This document shows, one piece after another, positions 59,701 to 64,000 of a stretch of 64,000 nt of DNA. Numbering within the stretch: position 1 is the stretch's first letter; each line of letters begins with the position of its first letter. The DNA comes from Chromobacterium subtsugae (GTDB taxonomy: Bacteria; Pseudomonadota; Gammaproteobacteria; Burkholderiales; Chromobacteriaceae). A model generated the notes under the pieces. The model was not told the DNA's origin and searched no databases. It saw only the letters and a program-made list of their open reading frames with translations. The stretch covers positions 1-64,000 of the forward strand of contig NZ_JYKA01000009.1 in the NCBI RefSeq assembly GCF_001676875.1, read 5' to 3'. The position numbers and the translations under genes were made by a program.

Positions 59701-62700
59701 CGTCAGCAGCAGCAAATCGCAGTGATAGACCCGCGCCAGGTGCTCGGCGATGGCGGCGCCCATGCCGCCATTGGCGCCGGTGATCAGCACCCGGCTGTTG
59801 CGGCCGATGTCCGGCAAAACCCGGTTCAGCGGCTGCGACTGCGCGCGCGCGGTGACGCGCCGGCGCCAGAAGCCGCCGTCGCGCCGGCAATAGAATTGCC
59901 CGCCTTGCCAGCCTCTATCCAGCCAGAGCCGCAGCGCCTGGCCGATGTCCCGCGCGTCGTCGCCGGGGAAGTCCACGCCCAGGGCGGCGATGCCGGGGTA
60001 TTCCTCCGGCGCGATCAACAGCGGCCCCAGCAATTGGCTTTTCTCCGCGGCCAGCGTTTCGGTTCCGCTCCAGGCCGCCATCTGCGTGGCGGGGAACAGC
60101 AGCCGCAGCTTGGGCGCAGGCGTTTGCCCGGCGCTCCAGCGCGCCAGCGCCGTCGGCAGCCAGAATGCCCAGAACTGCGCCTGGCGCGCGTCCAGCGCGT
60201 CCAGCAAGCCGGTGGCGACGATGTCCATCGCCGCGGAAGGCTTCAGGCCTTGCCGCTCCAGCGCGGCCGGCAGTTCGGCGTGGATGCCGGCGAAGTCGCC
60301 GCTCCAGTCGCCGCATTCGATGAACGAGCAGGCGCCGTCGCCCCATCCCAGCGCGGCGGCCAGCGCGCGCTCTCTTTCCGTGACTTGCCGGCAAAGGATC
60401 CAGCCGGCCGGCGCGGCCTCTTCGCCGGCGGCGTCTCGCGCCGGCGCTTCCACCCGCTCCCACTCCATCCCGTAGTAGCGGGAGCCGAAAAACAGCTCGG
60501 ACGCCGTCAACGGCGCGGCGGCCCGCGGCGGCGGCGCGCAGACGCGCCGCTCGAACGCATGGCCGGGCAGATGCGCGCGCGCCGCGGCAGCCGGGCCGCG
60601 CAGGCGAGCCCATTCGATCGGCGCGCCATGCGTCCACGCCTGGCCGATGAACTGCAGCGCGGCGCTTTCCTCCTGCTCCGCCCCGCCCGTGCCCAGCGTG
60701 GGCGCCAATCGGCCGCCGCCCAGGCCCAGCCATTTGCGCGCGTTTTGCAGCAAATCGGCGCCGGCGCCGATCTGCGCGTACAGCGACGCCGGATGGGCGG
60801 CTTCGGCCTGCCGCAAGGCGGCGCCCAGCCGCACCTGGCCCAGCATTTGCTCCACCCAGTACTGCGGATCGCGCATCTCGTCGGCGGCCAGCTTCCGCCC
60901 CAGCGCGGTGGAATAGACCGCGCACTCGGCCGGGCGCAGCGCGTAAGCCTGCAGCAGTTCGCCGAAGGCGCGCGCCGCCGGTTCGATCAGCGGCGTATGG
61001 AAAGCATGGGACACCGCCACCCGCTTGTAGGAGAAGCCGCGCGCGGCCAGCCAGTCTTCCGCGTCTTGCGACCTGTCCTCGGCGGCGGCCAGCGTCCAGA
61101 CGCCGGGGCTGAGCTCCGACACCCGCCACAGCCAATCGGGCACTTCATCCAGGCCCTGGCGGCAATTGGCGGCGAATACCGCGCCCCGCGGCATGGCGTC
61201 CATCAGGCGCGCGCGCGCGACCACCAGCTCCATGCCTTCCTCCGGACTGAATACCCCGGCGACCGCCGCCGCGGCGAATTCGCCCAGGCTGAAGCCGCAC
61301 AGCGCGGCCGGCCGGCAGCCCAGCCGGCGCAGCCAGACGCCCAGCGCCGTTTGCGCGGCGTACAGAATGGGCTGCAAGCGCAGCGTGGACAGCTGCTCCG
61401 GCCGCTTCACGCTGTCGATCAGGGCCGAGGGCTCGATCGACAGCAACGCCGCCGCCTTGTCCAGCAAGCCTAGGTACAGGCCGCCGAACTCGGGATAGCG
61501 CTCCGCCAGGCGCAAGCCCATGGCGGCGGACTGCGTTCCCTGCCCCGGGAATAGCCAGACCTGCTCCGGCAGCGGCTCGCGCGCGCCGTCCAGCAGCGTC
61601 CAGCCATCCAGCTGGCGCTTCCAGCCTGCGCCGTCGGCGGCGACGAAAGCGGCGCGGCACGGGTATTCGGCGCGTCCCTCCTGCAGTTGGCCGGCGACAG
61701 CGCCCAGATCCAGCTGGGCGTCATGCAGCTCCAGATGGACGGAATAGGATGCGATCAGGCTGGCCAGCGCTGACGGCGAGCCGGCCGACAGCGGCAGAAT
61801 CTGGTCCGCGCCAGACTCCGGCGCTTGCTCGGCGGCAAGCGCGCGCGGCGGCTCTTCCAGCAGGACATGCACATTGGTGCCGCCGATGCCGAAGGAGCTG
61901 ACGCCGGCGCGCCGGATCGCTTGCGCCTGCGGCCACGCGGTCGCCTGCGTCGGCACCCAGAACGGCGTTTTGTCCAGTTCCAGGTGCGGGTTCGGCCGCT
62001 GAAAATGCAAGGATGGCGGGATCATGCCGAAGCGGACGCTCAAAGCCGCCTTGATCAGTCCGGCGATGCCGGCGGCGGCGTCGAGATGGCCCATATTGGA
62101 CTTGACGCTGCCGATGGCGCAGCGGAAGCGGGCAAGCTCGTCCGGCGCCAGCAATTCCGCGGCCACGCGGCTCAGCGCCTGGATTTCGATGGGGTCGCCC
62201 AGCGCGGTGGCGGTGCCGTGCGCCTCTATCATGCCCAGGCTGGAAAAGGGAATGTCCGCCAGCCGGTACACCTGCTCGATGACTTCGGCCTGCCCCCGCA
62301 CGCTGGGCGCCTCGAAGCTCACCTTCCGGTCGCCGTCGTTGTTCATGCCGGACTCCACGATAACGGCGTGGATCGGATCGCCGTCCGCCAGCGCGTTCTC
62401 CAGCAGCTTCAACAGCACCACCGCCGCGCCGTTGCCGTTCACCGTGCCCTGTCCTTCGTCGGAGAAGGTTTTGCAGTGGCCGTCCGGCGACAGGATCATG
62501 CCGTCGCGGTGCAGATAGCCGCCCGCCGCCGGGTCGGTGATGCACGCGCCGCCCGCCAGCGCCATCTCGCACTCTCCCGCCAGCAATGCCTTGCTGGCCA
62601 GGTGCACCGCGGACAGCGAGGTCGAGCAGGCGGTCTGCACATGCAGCGCCGGCCCATTCAGCTTCATCCGGTAGGCGATCTGCGTGGCGAACGAAGCCGG

Positions 62701-63159
62701 GTCGTTGTAATTGCCGACATCGAACATTTCCGCGATGTCCTGGCTGGCGCCGGCGAATTGCTCCAGCCGCTCCAGGTTCAAGGTGGAGCCGATGAACACG
62801 CCCGCGTTCAGGGTCGATTCGCCCGGGCGCAGGCCCGCGTCCAGAAAGGCGTTATGGCTGACTTCGTGCAGCACCCGCAGCTGCGGGTCCATTTTCTGCG
62901 CCTCCCGCTGCGAATAACCGAAGAATCCGTAGTCGAAGCATTCGGCGTCTTCCAGAAAGGCCTTGGCCGGGACGTAATGGGGCTGGTCTACCACCTCGGC
63001 GGGCACGCCGGCCGCCAGCGACTCTTCCCGCGAGAAAAACGACACCAGTTCGCGGCCCGCCAGCAGGTTGCGCCAGAAGACGCGCCAGTCGGGGCTCTGG
63101 GGGAATCGGCAGGACATGCCGATGATGGCGATTTCATTGCCGGTGTATTCGCGCTTCAT
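56773..63159 (-). CDS. Fully reducing PKS module (KS-AT-KR-DH-ER-ACP)
   Basis: ATG 63159 overlaps the upstream NRPS stop (ATGA), giving 2128 residues. The KS (8-430) has Cys178 in TACSTSL. The AT has GFSLGE (Ser about 622) and HAFH near 718, the malonyl-type motif. The KR (LITGANGGMG about 1125, YVAAN) comes before the DH (EHRLDAGTAVMP about 1365), and the ER (NFKDVLIALG about 1655, HSAAGGVGMA about 1760) precedes the ACP (GATSLD, Ser about 2049). KR before DH is not the usual cis-AT order (DH-ER-KR); I recall the same layout for ClbB of colibactin. One complete cycle would add a saturated two-carbon unit to the aminoacyl chain handed over by the A-T protein upstream. Confidence 0.9.
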   Translation of the reverse strand: MKREYTGNEIAIIGMSCRFPQSPDWRVFWRNLLAGRELVSFFSREESLAAGVPAEVVDQPHYVPAKAFLEDAECFDYGFFGYSQREAQKMDPQLRVLHEVSHNAFLDAGLRPGESTLNAGVFIGSTLNLERLEQFAGASQDIAEMFDVGNYNDPASFATQIAYRMKLNGPALHVQTACSTSLSAVHLASKALLAGECEMALAGGACITDPAAGGYLHRDGMILSPDGHCKTFSDEGQGTVNGNGAAVVLLKLLENALADGDPIHAVIVESGMNNDGDRKVSFEAPSVRGQAEVIEQVYRLADIPFSSLGMIEAHGTATALGDPIEIQALSRVAAELLAPDELARFRCAIGSVKSNMGHLDAAAGIAGLIKAALSVRFGMIPPSLHFQRPNPHLELDKTPFWVPTQATAWPQAQAIRRAGVSSFGIGGTNVHVLLEEPPRALAAEQAPESGADQILPLSAGSPSALASLIASYSVHLELHDAQLDLGAVAGQLQEGRAEYPCRAAFVAADGAGWKRQLDGWTLLDGAREPLPEQVWLFPGQGTQSAAMGLRLAERYPEFGGLYLGLLDKAAALLSIEPSALIDSVKRPEQLSTLRLQPILYAAQTALGVWLRRLGCRPAALCGFSLGEFAAAAVAGVFSPEEGMELVVARARLMDAMPRGAVFAANCRQGLDEVPDWLWRVSELSPGVWTLAAAEDRSQDAEDWLAARGFSYKRVAVSHAFHTPLIEPAARAFGELLQAYALRPAECAVYSTALGRKLAADEMRDPQYWVEQMLGQVRLGAALRQAEAAHPASLYAQIGAGADLLQNARKWLGLGGGRLAPTLGTGGAEQEESAALQFIGQAWTHGAPIEWARLRGPAAAARAHLPGHAFERRVCAPPPRAAAPLTASELFFGSRYYGMEWERVEAPARDAAGEEAAPAGWILCRQVTERERALAAALGWGDGACSFIECGDWSGDFAGIHAELPAALERQGLKPSAAMDIVATGLLDALDARQAQFWAFWLPTALARWSAGQTPAPKLRLLFPATQMAAWSGTETLAAEKSQLLGPLLIAPEEYPGIAALGVDFPGDDARDIGQALRLWLDRGWQGGQFYCRRDGGFWRRRVTARAQSQPLNRVLPDIGRNSRVLITGANGGMGAAIAEHLARVYHCDLLLLTRKALPPRREWAETMAGAGPDAAFLHWVGGLEAMGSRVTLLQAELGDEASLAKAFEPVFRLAAQGEGLDYVFHTAGRGEGAMMQMRTEAESAATLAPKVTGSRFLCASLAQLGNPALLLFSSLGNLLPKEKVGQVAYVAANACLEAYAEQARSQGGKALAIAWDDWAESGMATRSARQLDQALLQSGPAEQSDGVVWRSRLDARRDWWLDEHRLDAGTAVMPAMGMLALVHRALAQTRADGAAFSLQGVAIERPLVVPDAAQTDVVVAFAADFGAFEIFSGLGEFSRATWLKHAGGKVGARAAADAGLPGLSGEPLFRAGDGAGVSPQGALDFGPRWRNVVAVDRLGAGEVLNRLQLPAAFRGEAAECGLHIALLDTATLIASPEDADAQFAPVSIGGFSQFAPMRDSVLSHVRIGELGANKLLQVRIFSEDGALLVAIDDLLLVDASAALRDGGADSHGVMRLRGGEDGGAGFAFDTRQEPRRAPGPQEVEIRVKAAGLNFKDVLIALGVLPAPTDPSMTFGQEAAGVVTRVGREVEDVRVGDRVMCAGHSCLAEHVLMPRRVVAPIPRTLGFQQAAGVPVAFTTAWIALRHAANLKRGERILIHSAAGGVGMAAMQIALYLGAEVWVTAGSEEKRELLIGMGAKGAANSRTREFGEVFRRQLGERPFAVILNALAGELLEESLSLLAPQGRFLELGLRDILQNWRLGLALFAEGGSFHAVQAGAEHPAYREAWAEVVQLLEQEALRPLPTKAYPARDIADAFQFMAQGRHIGKIVVAMEERGEARGFAAKLREEGLSDAEGTQIAMAMAALVRQSPTAYLAVSKLPIGAVLEKQSSTQQMLFGAGSKTGGAEAAGGDSLKGADADALLPAMREMLEGFLGADGLDVDASFFALGATSLDLIQFAKRLEQRLEREVPVALLFKAASLRELSRELAPAAAAAESAQTPPSGAGDKRRALLAQRKLRGAKQEGEING

Positions 63160-64000
63160 GATGCGGAACTTCCTTTTGCTTTGCGGCGCCGGTCCGCCAG
63201 CCGGCTCTTGCCGGTCTGGGCGGATGACAGTTGGTGTTCGTGGGAAGACGAGGCGGCGGGCGCGCCGTCGCGCCGGATCCAGTCGGAGAAGGAGGCGATG
63301 GTCGGGTGCTCGAACAAGACCGCGACGCCGACCTCCCTATCGAAGGCCTGCCGCACGCCGGATTGCAGCGCGATGATCTTGATGGAGTCGCCGCCGGCGT
63401 CGAAGAAGTTGACATCGGTCGCAGCGGTGCGGCCGTCCAGCACCGCGCGCCACACCTGCTGCACCTTCGCCTCCACCGGATCGGTCGCCAACGCCGGGGC
63501 GGGCGCCGCCTGCTCCTGCAGCTCGGCGCGTTGCAGCAGGCGGTTGCGGTCTATCTTGCCGGTGAGCGTGCGCTCGAAACCATCCACCGCCACGATGCGC
63601 GCGGGCATCCAGGCCTCCGGCAGCTGGCTGCGGATGCGTTCGCGCACCAGGGGCAGCAGCGTCTCCGCCGCCATGCCGCTATCGACGAACAATCTCCATT
63701 GCCGCTTTCCTTCCGGCGTGGGCGCCGGCAGCAGGCTGCAGGCGCGGACTTCGGCCATCGCCTCCACCACCCGCTCCAGTTCGCGCGGCTCGATCCGCAC
63801 CCCGTTCACCTTCACCTGGTCGTCGATCCGCCCCAGGTATCTGAAACCCAAATCCGGCGCGAACGTCACCGCGTCGCCGGTGCGGTAGTAAGCCTGGCCG
63901 TCGCGCTCGACGAAGCTCTTGGCGGATTCGGCGGGATTGCCGGCATAGCCGCGCGCGATGGAGAGGCCGCCCACCCACAATTCGCCGCGCACCCCGGCCG
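63156..64000 (-). CDS. NRPS, C-terminal part (A - T), continues past the right edge
   Basis: The frame is open to the window end. It shows the late adenylation motifs (GELWVGG, YRTGDAV, GRIDDQVKVNGVRIEP, LTGKIDR), then a T domain with DAGGDSIKII, and a charged tail ending in a stop that overlaps the PKS start (ATGA). Only the last quarter of the A domain is present, so its amino acid and any C, starter or epimerase domains are hidden. It is the upstream partner of the reducing PKS. If the cluster follows the prodrug logic, the missing part or the gene before it should hold an acyl-starter C domain, an Asn A domain and an E domain. Confidence 0.9.
   Translation of the reverse strand, partial: AGVRGELWVGGLSIARGYAGNPAESAKSFVERDGQAYYRTGDAVTFAPDLGFRYLGRIDDQVKVNGVRIEPRELERVVEAMAEVRACSLLPAPTPEGKRQWRLFVDSGMAAETLLPLVRERIRSQLPEAWMPARIVAVDGFERTLTGKIDRNRLLQRAELQEQAAPAPALATDPVEAKVQQVWRAVLDGRTAATDVNFFDAGGDSIKIIALQSGVRQAFDREVGVAVLFEHPTIASFSDWIRRDGAPAASSSHEHQLSSAQTGKSRLADRRRKAKGSSAS

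Overview
The window is high-GC, densely coded DNA that looks like a Chromobacterium-type betaproteobacterium (Neisseriales). The clues are the overall gene style, a class Ia nrdB, and a 16-bp site that fits the CviR quorum-sensing box I recall for Chromobacterium. No rRNA, tRNA or CRISPR array was seen. Two large multienzyme systems sit at the ends, with housekeeping genes, a small AT-rich accessory island and oxidase genes between them.

Region 1 (1-12664, + strand) is an operon for a PUFA-synthase-like secondary lipid pathway. It holds the C-terminal part of a PfaA-like protein (tandem ACPs, then KR), a KS-CLF-AT-DH-DH protein, a PfaD-type enoyl reductase that carries an extra C-terminal ACP, a type II thioesterase, a Sfp-type phosphopantetheinyl transferase and a polysaccharide pyruvyl transferase family protein. 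Start/stop overlaps (ATGA, GTGA) show tight coupling. The PPTase could also serve the NRPS/PKS system at the other end.

Region 2 (12824-16162) has a lipoprotein gene, several small genes and nrdB. A pair of NrdR-box-like sites 31 bp apart lies upstream of the small genes, but no nrdA is present.

Region 3 (16175-20911) is accessory. It has an AT-rich stretch with a frameshifted P-loop ATPase gene, REP-like palindromes and small orphan genes. It ends in a compact module of structured RNA, 53-aa leader ORF and BRO-type antirepressor that resembles the C4 RNA/icd/ant arrangement of phages P1 and P7.

Region 4 (20961-32461) has an uncharacterised soluble protein, a secreted multicopper oxidase and a divergent tyrosinase with a DUF2182 membrane protein. 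A perfect CviR-type box lies between the two oxidase genes. Small stress or metabolic genes follow, ending in a DJ-1-like lipoprotein and its GlxA-type AraC regulator, which have two palindromes at their start.

Region 5 (32486-64000, all - strand, continuing past the right edge) is a hybrid NRPS-PKS cluster. In transcription order it encodes an NRPS ending in A-T, a PKS (KS-AT-KR-DH-ER-ACP), a fusion of a periplasmic S12 (beta-lactamase-like) peptidase with a SyrD/PvdE-like ABC exporter, an NRPS (A-T-C-A-T-C), an NRPS (half-C-A-T-C-A-T-TE), an AT-less PKS (KS-KR-ACP-C), a JmjC/cupin oxygenase, a type II thioesterase, a GNAT acetyltransferase and a 3-hydroxyacyl-CoA dehydrogenase. The peptidase-exporter fusion, acetyltransferase and dehydrogenase together resemble the prodrug-activation and self-resistance logic of colibactin, xenocoumacin and zwittermicin. 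This is the most likely undescribed system in the window. The loading module that would prove an N-acyl-D-Asn cap lies beyond the right edge.
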